From: Accumulibacter sp.
Lineage (GTDB): Bacteria; Pseudomonadota; Gammaproteobacteria; Burkholderiales; Rhodocyclaceae
NCBI RefSeq assembly: GCF_029255285.1
Contig: NZ_JAPUVI010000030.1
Span: 23,758-87,757, forward strand
DNA: 64,000 nt
Direction of reading: 5' to 3'
The notes beneath the pieces are model-generated. The model was not told the DNA's origin. It made no database searches and saw only the letters and a program-made list of their open reading frames with translations. Shown one piece after another: positions 9,388 to 17,173 of the stretch; within the stretch, counting starts at the first letter, position 1; the number at the start of each line of letters is the position of its first letter. Made by a program: the position numbers and the translations under genes.

Positions 9388-11120
9388 CGCGCCTGCGCGC
9401 TCGTCCGGTCGCGCCGCGTCTCCAGTGGCAGCTCGAACAACAGGGGTTGCACCCGTTGCTGGCGCGCCTCTACGCGGCACGCGGAATCACTACGCGCAGC
9501 GAACTCGACTACGATCTGACCTCGCTGCTGCCGCCGGCCAGACTGACGCACGCCGCCGAAGCCGCCGTCCTGCTGGCCGATGCGATCGCCGCGCGGACCC
9601 GGATCCTGATCGTCGCCGACTACGACTGCGACGGGGCGACGGCTTGCGCGGTCGCCATCCGGGCGCTGCGCGCCTGCGGTGGCTGCGTCGACTACCTGGT
9701 GCCGAACCGCTTTACCTGCGGCTACGGCCTGTCGCCCGACATCGTCGACCTGGCGGCGACTCGTCGGCCGCAGCTCATCGTCACGGTGGACAACGGCATC
9801 GCCAGCATCGACGGCGTGGCCCGTGCCCGGCAACTCGGGATCGCCACGCTGATCACCGACCACCACTTGCCGGCGGACGAATTGCCGGCCGCCGACTGCA
9901 TCGTCAACCCAAATCTGGCGCACTGCGACTTCCCGAGCAAGCACCTGGCCGGGGTCGGCGTCATCTTCTACGTGATGCTTGCGCTGCGCGCCGAACTGCG
10001 CGGCCGCGGCTGGTTTGCCGAAGGCAGTGGGCGCCAGGAACCGAAACTCGCGGCCCTGCTCGATCTGGTGGCTCTCGGCACCGTCGCCGACGTCGTGCGG
10101 CTAGATCACAACAACCGCGTACTGGTCAGCCAGGGCCTGCAGCGCATTCGCCAGGGCCGGCTGACGCCCGGTTTGCGCGCCATTTTCGACGCCGCCGGAC
10201 GCTCGCCGGCGCAAGCCACGGGTGTCGACCTCGGTTTCGTGATCGGCCCCCGCGTCAACGCCGCCGGCCGTTTGGCCGACATGTCGCTCGGCATCGAATG
10301 CCTGATCACCGACGACGAGGCGCGTTCGATGAACATCGCACAGCAGCTCGACGCGCTCAATCGTCAGCGGCGCGAGATCGAATCGGGCATGCAGGAGCAG
10401 GCGCTGAGCCAGATGGCCCGGGCGACCGCCGATCTGGAAGCGGCCGCGACGGGTATGGCGACGGCGGCGGCCGGGCTGGCGCTGTTCGATGCGCAGTGGC
10501 ATCAAGGCGTCGTCGGCATCGTCGCCGCACGCCTCAAGGAAAAGTGGCATCGGCCAGTCTTCGCCTTCGCGCGCGGTGAAGGTGGCGAAATCAAGGGTTC
10601 GGGCCGTTCGATCGCTGGCCTGCACCTGCGCGACGCCCTGGATCTGATCGGCAAGCGCGCGCCTGGCCTGCTGTTGCGCTTCGGTGGTCACGCGATGGCC
10701 GCCGGGGTGACGATTCGTGAAGTCGACTTCGAACGTTTTCGCGAGCTGTTTGCCGAGGTCGCCGACGAGTTTTTGGCACCGGCCGATCGCCTGCGCACGC
10801 TCGAAACCGACGGCGGACTGGAAGCCGGGTATTTCTCGGTTGCCACGGCGCGACTGCTGGCGGCCGAAGTCTGGGGTCAGGGCTTTCCGCCGCCACTTTT
10901 CGAAGACGAATTCGTCGTCGAAAGCCAGCGCATCCTCAAGGACAAGCACCTCAAGCTACGCCTGCGCAAGGGGACGCAGCCGCTCGATGCGATCCAGTTC
11001 AACTTCGAGCAGGCGCCCGGCGGTACGATGCGCGCCGCTTATCGACTGGCGATCAACGAGTTCAATGGCGTCCAGACGCCGCAGTTGATGATCGAACATA
11101 TCGAAAGCGTGGTGCCGTGA
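9384..11120 (+). CDS. recJ: Single-stranded-DNA-specific exonuclease RecJ
   Basis: RecJ degrades single-stranded DNA 5' to 3' in RecF-pathway recombination, base excision and mismatch repair. The 578-residue protein has the DHH-family motifs in order: Ala-Asp-Tyr-Asp-Cys-Asp-Gly near residue 76, Thr-Asp-His-His-Leu-Pro near residue 160, Gly-Pro-Arg-Val-Asn-Ala-Ala-Gly-Arg near residue 290, and a DHHA1 Gly-Gly-His-Ala-Met-Ala-Ala-Gly motif near residue 440. The ATG overlaps the preceding gene by 4 bases. In many proteobacteria recJ is followed closely by prfB and lysS. Here about 7 kb of other genes intervene. Confidence 0.96.
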   Translation: MTRLRARPVAPRLQWQLEQQGLHPLLARLYAARGITTRSELDYDLTSLLPPARLTHAAEAAVLLADAIAARTRILIVADYDCDGATACAVAIRALRACGGCVDYLVPNRFTCGYGLSPDIVDLAATRRPQLIVTVDNGIASIDGVARARQLGIATLITDHHLPADELPAADCIVNPNLAHCDFPSKHLAGVGVIFYVMLALRAELRGRGWFAEGSGRQEPKLAALLDLVALGTVADVVRLDHNNRVLVSQGLQRIRQGRLTPGLRAIFDAAGRSPAQATGVDLGFVIGPRVNAAGRLADMSLGIECLITDDEARSMNIAQQLDALNRQRREIESGMQEQALSQMARATADLEAAATGMATAAAGLALFDAQWHQGVVGIVAARLKEKWHRPVFAFARGEGGEIKGSGRSIAGLHLRDALDLIGKRAPGLLLRFGGHAMAAGVTIREVDFERFRELFAEVADEFLAPADRLRTLETDGGLEAGYFSVATARLLAAEVWGQGFPPPLFEDEFVVESQRILKDKHLKLRLRKGTQPLDAIQFNFEQAPGGTMRAAYRLAINEFNGVQTPQLMIEHIESVVP

Positions 11121-11139
11121 CGGATTCGGAGATCGGTAA

Positions 11140-11170
11140 ACAAGAAAGGCGGCCGAAGCCGCCTGCTTGT
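11140..11170. terminator. Bidirectional stem-loop between recJ and PEP-CTERM gene 1
   Basis: A perfect 7-base stem (AGGCGGC/GCCGCCT) closed by a CGAA loop lies at 11147-11164, extended by outer ACAAG/CTTGT pairing at 11140-11170. It sits between two convergent genes, and short A- and T-containing flanks are present on each side. It probably terminates both, although no long T tract follows. Confidence 0.6.
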
Positions 11171-11191
11171 GCGTTACGCTGAAACGGTGTA

Positions 11192-11707
11192 TCAGCTGCG
11201 GCGCCGACGCGTCGCCAAACCCAGTAGACCGAGGCCGACAAGCGCCAGCGATCCGGGTTCCGGCACCTGAATCTGGACGGTCTCGATTTCAACGATCCAG
11301 TTACCCGGGTCGATGTCGATGCGCAGCGTGTTCGCTCCCGGCAGCAGCTCGGCAAACACATCGAAGAACGAGTCCAGACTTTCGGTCGTTCCGACGCCAA
11401 GGCTCCCCGGTCCCGGCTGAATGTCGAAGCAGCAGTAGTTGTACGTCTGGTGGGTCAGCACGCCGAGCAGGTTACCGTTCAGCCGCACCTCGTCGTTCTC
11501 GCTCAGGTCGACTCCCTCGGCCGTGATCCTCAGGCGCCCCGCGACGCCGGCGGGCTTGGGGTTGAAGAAGGTGATCTCGACGGATTCGGGGTAAGGATCG
11601 CCTGCGCTGCTCTGCAGGATCTGATAGACGTCGAGGTTGATCAGAGCCGCTCCCGCCGAGAACGGCAGGCCGAGGAAAGCCAGGGTTGCCAAGACTTTCT
11701 TGATCAT
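11192..11707 (-). CDS. PEP-CTERM sorting domain protein 1
   Basis: A 171-residue exported surface protein. A cleavable signal peptide (about residues 1-20, ending Ser-Ala-Gly-Ala-Ala) precedes a small beta-rich domain containing two adjacent Cys residues. The C-terminus is a classic PEP-CTERM signal: Val-Pro-Glu-Pro-Gly-Ser, a hydrophobic helix, then an Arg cluster. Such signals are recognised and cleaved by EpsH-type exosortases in bacteria that make extracellular polysaccharide or biofilm. No exosortase lies in the window. A GGAGACACAC ribosome binding site precedes the ATG at 11707. Expression is probably sigma-54 dependent (promoter at 11816-11830, upstream site at 11883-11899). Confidence 0.88.
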   Translation of the reverse strand: MIKKVLATLAFLGLPFSAGAALINLDVYQILQSSAGDPYPESVEITFFNPKPAGVAGRLRITAEGVDLSENDEVRLNGNLLGVLTHQTYNYCCFDIQPGPGSLGVGTTESLDSFFDVFAELLPGANTLRIDIDPGNWIVEIETVQIQVPEPGSLALVGLGLLGLATRRRRS

Positions 11708-11815
11708 GTGTGTCTCCTTGCGTGGTGGTCGGTGGAAGAACGTGGAGAGCCAAGCGTCCGTCTGCGGGGCCTTCCCTTTCGCGCTACTTCACTTGCGGCT
11801 TGCGAAGAAAATCCG

Positions 11816-11830
11816 AGCAAAATTCGCACC
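11816..11830 (-). promoter_or_regulatory. Sigma-54-like -24/-12 promoter of PEP-CTERM gene 1
   Basis: On the minus strand this reads GGTGCGAATTTTGCT. GG and GC are 10 bases apart, as required for RpoN holoenzyme. Ten of thirteen positions agree with the sigma-54 consensus, including an intact TTGC. The same GG-N3-GAAT-N2-TGCT pattern precedes the two other PEP-CTERM genes. It lies about 110 bp upstream of the start codon. Confidence 0.68.
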
Positions 11831-11882
11831 GGAAATATTTTTTACTTGGAATCCGAGAGTTGAATACATCTTGCCGGCGATC

Positions 11883-11899
11883 CGTAAAGTTTCCCGACA
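11883..11899 (+). promoter_or_regulatory. Putative enhancer (UAS) for PEP-CTERM gene 1
   Basis: The 17-mer CGTAAAGTTTCCCGACA is a near-palindromic TGT-N11-ACA-type site (first base C instead of T). Its centre is about 62 bp upstream of the -24 element. It matches the two 17-mers upstream of the other PEP-CTERM genes at GTAAAG and CGACA. NtrC/PrsR-type activators bind sites of this architecture. The cognate activator is not in the window. Confidence 0.6.
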
Positions 11900-11945
11900 T
11901 CGCTCGGAATGGCTATAGTTTTCTCGCCGCAGGAGTGGAGTTCCG

Positions 11946-11961
11946 TCGGTGTGGTCACCGA
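11946..11961. terminator. Short hairpin after PEP-CTERM gene 2
   Basis: A six-base stem (TCGGTG/CACCGA) with a TGGT loop lies immediately downstream of the stop codon of the leftward gene ending at 11964. No T tract follows, so its role as terminator is only suggested by its position. Confidence 0.3.
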
Positions 11962-11963
11962 AG

Positions 11964-12815
11964 TCAGCTCCCCTCGCTTCGGGCACTCGGCCGCCGGCGT
12001 CGCCATGCCGTCAGGCTGCCAAGCAGGAGGCTCCCAGCCGCCAACGCAAGACTCGACGGTTCGGGTACGGCACGCGTGGGTTCGGCATAGAGGAAATCGT
12101 CCATCACCACCATGTCGGTGATCTCGTCGGCGCGCACGCCATTGGACAGGATGGCATTGGCGCCCGAGGTGAGCCGCACCCGGCTGATCTTCTCGCCAGC
12201 TTTGGCCACGGCGCCGACGAAGCTCAAGCCCTGGTTGCCTCCGACCAGAACGTCGCGCGCCAGGAGCAGCGTATCGGTCGCGTCGAAGAACTCGATCCTG
12301 GTCACGCGAGGCAGTTCGACATCCACGAAAATGGCGCCGAAGGCGCTCGTCGTGGCGGCGATGCCTGTCCCCGGGACAAAGAACGTGACGTCGGTGATAT
12401 TGCTTTCGACGGCCGTAAACAGCCGCTGCGCGCTGAAAGTCTGCAAGTCGCCCGGGAATCCGAACAGCGTCGGGGTGGGCAGGTCGGCGTTGGCGCTCAC
12501 CAGGAAACCGCTTCCCGGCGTGCTGAAGACCGCTCCACGCGGCGAGTTGACGTTGAAGAAATTGCCGGGCAGGGGGTTGGGATCGGCCCGTGGGTCAGGC
12601 ACGCCATCCCAGTTGATCTCGCGGCGAAGGCCGCCGAAAGACCCGTTTGCTCCAGCAACGCTTCCTCCCCCGACGGCGGTACGGAAGGCGTCGCGCGCGG
12701 GGCTGATCGCCGCCGGGTTGGCGCCGGCCGCCTCGAAGGTGATCAGGCTGGCCCCCGCTGCCGGGGCCAGCAGCAAGGCGGCGACCGCTGCCGCCGATGT
12801 GTAGATTGACTTCAT
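11964..12815 (-). CDS. PEP-CTERM sorting domain protein 2
   Basis: A 283-residue exported protein with a signal peptide (about residues 1-22) and a beta-rich body. A C-terminal PEP-CTERM segment (Val-Pro-Glu-Pro-Ser-Ser, hydrophobic helix, Arg-Arg-Arg-Arg) is followed by about nine more residues. The ATG at 12815 is preceded by AGGAGAAGGG, a strong ribosome binding site. Upstream in-frame starts up to 12986 would place a non-signal sequence in front of the signal peptide. It shares promoter and upstream-site motifs with the other two PEP-CTERM genes, and is expected to be an exosortase substrate at the cell surface. Confidence 0.87.
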   Translation of the reverse strand: MKSIYTSAAAVAALLLAPAAGASLITFEAAGANPAAISPARDAFRTAVGGGSVAGANGSFGGLRREINWDGVPDPRADPNPLPGNFFNVNSPRGAVFSTPGSGFLVSANADLPTPTLFGFPGDLQTFSAQRLFTAVESNITDVTFFVPGTGIAATTSAFGAIFVDVELPRVTRIEFFDATDTLLLARDVLVGGNQGLSFVGAVAKAGEKISRVRLTSGANAILSNGVRADEITDMVVMDDFLYAEPTRAVPEPSSLALAAGSLLLGSLTAWRRRRPSARSEGS

Positions 12816-12889
12816 GTCCCTTCTCCTCGCTCTGAAAACGCCTTGGCGATACGACCATCGGCTCGCGTTGAATGCGAACAATAAGCATA

Positions 12890-12904
12890 AGCAAGATTCT
12901 GGCC
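12890..12904 (-). promoter_or_regulatory. Sigma-54-like -24/-12 promoter of PEP-CTERM gene 2
   Basis: The minus strand reads GGCCAGAATCTTGCT, with GG and GC 10 bases apart and an intact TTGC. It lies 75 bp upstream of the start codon. It shares GG-N3-GAAT-N2-TGCT with the promoters at 11816 and 23254. Confidence 0.68.
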
Positions 12905-12968
12905 TGAAAACATTTATTGCGGTATAACAGGTAGTTAGGAAATGTATTTTGCCTTGCTTGCCGATTGG

Positions 12969-12985
12969 TGTAAAGAATTTCGACA
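12969..12985 (+). promoter_or_regulatory. Putative enhancer (UAS) for PEP-CTERM gene 2
   Basis: The 17-mer TGTAAAGAATTTCGACA has the inverted TGT-N11-ACA form. It differs at a single base from the site at 23366-23382. Its centre is about 74 bp upstream of the -24 element, a usual distance for sigma-54 activators. Confidence 0.65.
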
Positions 12986-13151
12986 AGTAGGATTGACGCT
13001 GGGGCCGCGATCGGCCGGCGGAGGCAAGGGGTAGGACGTCGGTGGCGATCGTGCCCCGGTGTCAACGCGCCGAGTTTGCGTCGCGTCGCGCGACCGACGA
13101 TAATCCGTTTCGGAGCCGGCTGTGCGGGCCGGCCGAACAGGGAGGTGGTGG

Positions 13152-13904
13152 ATGGATTTGTGGGCGTGCCCGGCGGTGGTCACCGGCGCAGCTTCGGGCC
13201 TTGGTGCGGAAACGGCGCGCTATCTGGCCGAAGCCGGCGCCAAGGTGACGGTGATCGACATCGATGGCGACGGTGTGCAGAAGATCGCCGAGGAGATCGG
13301 CGGCCTGGCGATTCCCTGCGATGTCGCCGATTCACGGTCGGCCGAGAATGCCGTGGCCATGGCGCGTGCCGCACATGGTGCGGCACGCGTTCTCGTGCAT
13401 TGCGTCGGCCGTGGCCACTCCGAGCCGATCATCAGTGGCGACGGTCCGATGCCGCTCGACGACTTCCGCCAGCTCGTCGAAGTCAACCTGATCTCGACCT
13501 TCAACATGATGCGGCTCGCCGCCGCCGACATGGCGCAACTGCCGCCGCTGGCCAATGGCGAGCGCGGCGTCATCCTGTCGACCGCGTCGGTTTCCGCCTA
13601 CGAAGGGCAGAGCGGTGAAGCGGCCTATGCGGCATCCAAAGGCGGTGTCGTCAGCATGATCCTGCCGGCGGCGCGCGAACTCGGTGCGCTGGGAATTCGC
13701 GTCGTCGGTATCGCGCCGGGGCTGTTCGGTACGCAGACGCTGTTCAACATGGAGAAGAACCTGGATTCCCGGCTCGCTCGCCAGATCCCGTTTCCACACC
13801 GCTTTGGCGATGCCGCCGAGTTCGCCATGCTGGTCCTCCACGTCCTCAAGAACATCATGCTCAACGGCACCGTGTTGCGCCTGGACGGCGGCTACCACCG
13901 TTAA
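13152..13904 (+). CDS. Short-chain dehydrogenase (3-hydroxyacyl-CoA dehydrogenase type II-like)
   Basis: A 250-residue NAD(P)-binding SDR. The cofactor loop is Thr-Gly-Ala-Ala-Ser-Gly-Leu-Gly near residue 12. An acidic residue after the second strand (Asp-Ile-Asp) favours NAD. The catalytic Ser-Tyr-Lys set appears in Ser-Thr-Ala-Ser-Val and Tyr-Ala-Ala-Ser-Lys. The stretch Gly-Ile-Arg-Val-Val-Gly-Ile-Ala-Pro-Gly-Leu-Phe resembles type II 3-hydroxyacyl-CoA dehydrogenases (HSD10-like), which act on short or branched 3-hydroxyacyl-CoAs, but the substrate is inferred. The ATG at 13152 has GGGAGGTGG directly upstream. A 32-base gap to the next gene suggests co-transcription. Confidence 0.83.
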   Translation: MDLWACPAVVTGAASGLGAETARYLAEAGAKVTVIDIDGDGVQKIAEEIGGLAIPCDVADSRSAENAVAMARAAHGAARVLVHCVGRGHSEPIISGDGPMPLDDFRQLVEVNLISTFNMMRLAAADMAQLPPLANGERGVILSTASVSAYEGQSGEAAYAASKGGVVSMILPAARELGALGIRVVGIAPGLFGTQTLFNMEKNLDSRLARQIPFPHRFGDAAEFAMLVLHVLKNIMLNGTVLRLDGGYHR

Positions 13905-13936
13905 GCGGCGGGACGAACGAACGCTGGGTCGCCATC

Positions 13937-14758
13937 GTGGGCAAGCCCCTTGTTCTCCACCTCGTTTCGCACGCTTCGGGCGAGCTGGTCGAAATGCTGG
14001 CGCGTAACGCCGTCGCGCAGCTCGCCGGTGTCGAGATCGAGCGACGCTTGTGGAAGATGGTCCGCCGCCTGGGCCAGATACCGGGGATTCTGGCGGCGGT
14101 GGCCAGCAAACCGGGCTATGTCCTGCACAGCATCAGTCACATGGACATTCGCGAGACGCTGGAAGAGGGCTGCCGCCGTCTGGCCGTACCTTGCGACTTC
14201 GTCCTCGAACCTCTGGTCGGCCGCCTGGCCGCGCACGTCGGCACGGCCGTACAGTTGCATACCAGCTCCGGCGACGCCTTCGACGAAGACTACTATCGCC
14301 GCGTCGAGGCCATGAAGTACGCCCTCGCTCACGACGATGGAATGGCAAGCGACGATCTCGAGGGTGCCGACGTGATTCTCGTCGGCGTGTCGCGAGCCAC
14401 CAAGACGCCGACCTGCATGTATCTCGCATCGCGCGGCATCAAGGCGGCCAACGTGCCGCTGGTGCCGGGCGCGGCGCTGCCGGGCGGACTGATGAACGCA
14501 CGCAGTCCGCTCATCATCGGACTGGTCGTCGATCCGGCCCGCCTGGCAACCGTCCGCTCGGCCCGCCTGCACTCCCTGAACCAGGACGGCGGCAGCGAGT
14601 ACGCCGACGTCGAAGCCTTGCGCAAGGAGGTACTCGAGGCACGCCGCCTGTTCGTCATGCGCGCCTGGCCGGTCATCGACGTCACGCATCGTTCGATCGA
14701 ACAGGCGGCTTCGATGATCATCGCGAAGCTCAAGGCGCGCGCCGGCGATCGTTCCTAA
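13937..14758 (+). CDS. Bifunctional Ser/Thr kinase-pyrophosphorylase (PDRP/PpsR family)
   Basis: A 273-residue member of the DUF299 family. These enzymes phosphorylate a Thr in pyruvate phosphate dikinase or PEP synthase using ADP, and reactivate it by phosphorolysis, so they switch PEP formation from pyruvate. The nucleotide loop appears as Gly-Val-Ser-Arg-Ala-Thr-Lys-Thr-Pro-Thr near residue 156, followed by Ala-Asn-Val-Pro-Leu-Val-Pro-Gly. The wording around Ala-His-Asp-Asp-Gly and the loop looks closer to the PPDK-regulating branch than to E. coli PpsR. Translation starts at a GTG. The dikinase or synthase target is not in the window. Confidence 0.88.
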   Translation: MGKPLVLHLVSHASGELVEMLARNAVAQLAGVEIERRLWKMVRRLGQIPGILAAVASKPGYVLHSISHMDIRETLEEGCRRLAVPCDFVLEPLVGRLAAHVGTAVQLHTSSGDAFDEDYYRRVEAMKYALAHDDGMASDDLEGADVILVGVSRATKTPTCMYLASRGIKAANVPLVPGAALPGGLMNARSPLIIGLVVDPARLATVRSARLHSLNQDGGSEYADVEALRKEVLEARRLFVMRAWPVIDVTHRSIEQAASMIIAKLKARAGDRS

Positions 14759-14781
14759 CTCGCCGAGCGTCCGGCCGACCG

Positions 14782-15657
14782 TCAATCGACGCTGGCGAGA
14801 AGGCTTTTCGCCTCTGTGTGGAGTTGGTAAAGGTCGGTGTCCACAAGTTCGAGAAGGCGCAGGCACGAGCCGCCGAGCTTTTGCCATTCCTCGGTTCGGC
14901 TGCCACCGGTGAGCTGCTGGACGAGGTGTTCCGCCGTTTGGCTGATGGCCACCAGATGGCGGCTGGCGACGGGTAGGCCAGAGTCCGTGAGGTCGATTGC
15001 CGAATGGTCATGGTGGTGTCGGATGGCCAGACAGATTTCCTCAGGCAACCACCAGTCCCGCGCCAGCAGGCAGCCGATCATGGCGTGGTCGGTCGGAAAA
15101 TCCTGTTGCTCGACGGTCGTGAAAGCGCGCTCGCAGTCGGCGTTGGCCCGCTCAAGGGTTTGCCGGTAGGTCGGGAAACGGAGCAACAGCATGGCGATGC
15201 CGGTGTCCCGAAACAGGCCGTAGGTGTAGGCGTCATTGGCTTGCACGCGACGGTGCGGGGTTTTCTGGGCGAGCCAGCCGGACAGTACGGCAATCTGAGC
15301 CGAAGCGCCCCAGAAACGCTCGAGCCGGTTGTTGACCGGAAAGGCCCGACGCAGGCTGAGGGTGGCGATGGCGCGGCTGGCGACGTCCAGGCCGAGCATC
15401 AAGAGCGCGTCGTGCACCGAGCGAGCGCGCTTGCGAAAACCGAAGTAAGCGGAATTCACGCTCTGGATCAGTCCGGCCGCCAGGCCGACATCGACGCTGA
15501 TCAACTGACCGATGCGTTGCAGATTCGGCCGGTCGCTGTCCATTTCGGCCTTGATGCGGTCGATGATGAGCGGGCGCGGGGGAACGTCCAGATCCTTGAG
15601 CATCCGTTCCAGGAAGAGATCGACGTCGGGTACGGCGTTCGAGGTTTTGTCTTTCAT
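14782..15657 (-). CDS. HDOD-domain signalling protein
   Basis: A 291-residue cytoplasmic protein dominated by an HDOD domain (about residues 20-220), a catalytically degenerate relative of HD phosphohydrolases used in bacterial signalling. It contains Asp-Val-Gly-Leu-Ala-Ala, the Val-Asn-Ser-Ala-Tyr-Phe motif and a downstream His-His-His-Asp-His cluster. Its ATG at 15657 shares one base with the TAA of the upstream GGDEF/EAL gene (TAATG). The two are thus translationally coupled and probably act in one c-di-GMP pathway. It converges on the kinase-pyrophosphorylase gene with only 23 bases between them. Confidence 0.85.
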   Translation of the reverse strand: MKDKTSNAVPDVDLFLERMLKDLDVPPRPLIIDRIKAEMDSDRPNLQRIGQLISVDVGLAAGLIQSVNSAYFGFRKRARSVHDALLMLGLDVASRAIATLSLRRAFPVNNRLERFWGASAQIAVLSGWLAQKTPHRRVQANDAYTYGLFRDTGIAMLLLRFPTYRQTLERANADCERAFTTVEQQDFPTDHAMIGCLLARDWWLPEEICLAIRHHHDHSAIDLTDSGLPVASRHLVAISQTAEHLVQQLTGGSRTEEWQKLGGSCLRLLELVDTDLYQLHTEAKSLLASVD

Positions 15658-17018
15658 TACTGCAGCCTTTGAGCCATCCACGCCATCAAGGCGGGTTCGG
15701 GCATGGGTCGTGCGTGAAAGAAGCCCTGGGTCGCGTCGACGGCCGCTTCGGCGAGCGCGGCCAGTTGCGCGGGGTTTTCGACCCCTTCGGCAACGACGGT
15801 CATGCCCAGCTCGGAGCCCAGGCTGGTCATCGCCTTGACGACAGCGAAGGAGCGTCGGTCGGTCGGCAGAACGCTGGCGAAGGAACGGTCCAGCTTGAGC
15901 TTGTTGGCCGAGAGATCCTTCAGGGTCGACAGACAGGAAAAGCCGGTACCGAAGTCGTCGATCGCCAGTCCGACGCCAGCGGCGCGTGCCGCCCCCAAAT
16001 TCGCCTGTACGGGGGGTGCGAGATCCATGAAAAGCGACTCCGTGAGTTCGAGCTCAAGCAAGTCCGGCGGTAAATTGGCGCACACCAGCGCGGCGTGCAG
16101 AGCCTGAGTGAACTTGGGCGAAATCAGTTGCGCTCGTGAAACATTGATCGCCATCTTGGTTGGGGTTCCCTGTTCGCGCAGGCGGGCGGCGCAACGCGCG
16201 CCCTGAAACAGGCTCCACTCGCCGAGGCGGACGATCAGCCCCGTTTTCTCGGCCACCGGGATGAAGCGCGCCGGAGTGATCTGATGCCCGTCGACGGCGC
16301 AGCGCATCAGCGCCTCGACTGCCTCGACCCCGCCGCTGGGGCGGACAATGGGCTGGAAGTGGAGGCACAGCTCACCATTTTCCAACGCACGGTGCAGGGC
16401 GTTTTCGATGGCCAGTTCCTCGCGCGCCAGTTCGACACCGAGGCGCCTGGTCAGCAACTCGTCGCCCGACGTCACCAGGCGGTTGCGGCCACGGCGCTTG
16501 GCCTCGCTCATCGCGCGGTCAGCCCGTTCGAGCCAGACCACCGGCTCCTCGTCACACAGCTTGACGGCAAGGCCGATGCTGACCGACGGATGGATCACGA
16601 GTTCGTCGACGTGCAAGGGCCGCCGTATCTCGAGCAACAGCCGGCGCGCCAAGTCGTTGGCCGACGCTTGGTCGAAGCCGGGGGCGAGCACGACGAACTC
16701 GTCGTCACCCATGCGCGACAAGCGGCACTGGACACCGGCGAGCGCGCGGATACGTTCGGCGATGTGGGCAATGACGCGGTCTCCGGCGCTATGCCCGAAC
16801 GATTCATTGACCTGCCGAAAACGGTCGATATCCAGCCAGATGGCGCTCAGACCTGTGGCCACGGTGGCGGCCTCGGCCGCCAGAGCGATGGCTGCCTGCA
16901 GACAGGCCCGACGCGTAAGGAAACCAGTAATCGGGTCGAGCAGGGGATTCGCGGAGGGAGTCGTGGCGGCACGCCGCTGGCGTGTCGCTGCTGATGGACG
17001 GTCGGTCCGGTCGGTCAT
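15657..17018 (-). CDS. GGDEF/EAL protein, probable c-di-GMP phosphodiesterase
   Basis: A 453-residue cytoplasmic protein. A GGDEF domain (about residues 25-185) has the active-site loop changed to Gly-Asp-Asp-Glu-Phe, which suggests weak or no cyclase activity. The following EAL domain (about 200-445) keeps Glu-Ala-Leu, Asn-Val-Ser, Glu-Leu-Thr-Glu-Ser, Asp-Asp-Phe-Gly-Thr-Gly, the Leu-Lys-Leu-Asp lysine, Glu-Gly-Val-Glu and the late Gln. Phosphodiesterase activity is therefore likely. The ATG at 17018 has an AGGA site 9 bases upstream. A longer frame to 17141 would leave almost no room for the divergent AraC promoter. No sensor domain is present. Confidence 0.88.
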   Translation of the reverse strand: MTDRTDRPSAATRQRRAATTPSANPLLDPITGFLTRRACLQAAIALAAEAATVATGLSAIWLDIDRFRQVNESFGHSAGDRVIAHIAERIRALAGVQCRLSRMGDDEFVVLAPGFDQASANDLARRLLLEIRRPLHVDELVIHPSVSIGLAVKLCDEEPVVWLERADRAMSEAKRRGRNRLVTSGDELLTRRLGVELAREELAIENALHRALENGELCLHFQPIVRPSGGVEAVEALMRCAVDGHQITPARFIPVAEKTGLIVRLGEWSLFQGARCAARLREQGTPTKMAINVSRAQLISPKFTQALHAALVCANLPPDLLELELTESLFMDLAPPVQANLGAARAAGVGLAIDDFGTGFSCLSTLKDLSANKLKLDRSFASVLPTDRRSFAVVKAMTSLGSELGMTVVAEGVENPAQLAALAEAAVDATQGFFHARPMPEPALMAWMAQRLQ

Positions 17019-17173
17019 CGCTTGCTTTCCTGACGCAGAGGGGGCGGTGGTGCTCGCTGGCTTGGTCGAGTCGCCGAGCTTACGCAACCGGGTGGCAAGA
17101 CGCTTGACCCGGCGCGTCTTCCGCATGACCATTCGTGCCATTGGGAGATTCAGCGCATCTGGGAGCCGCCGCC

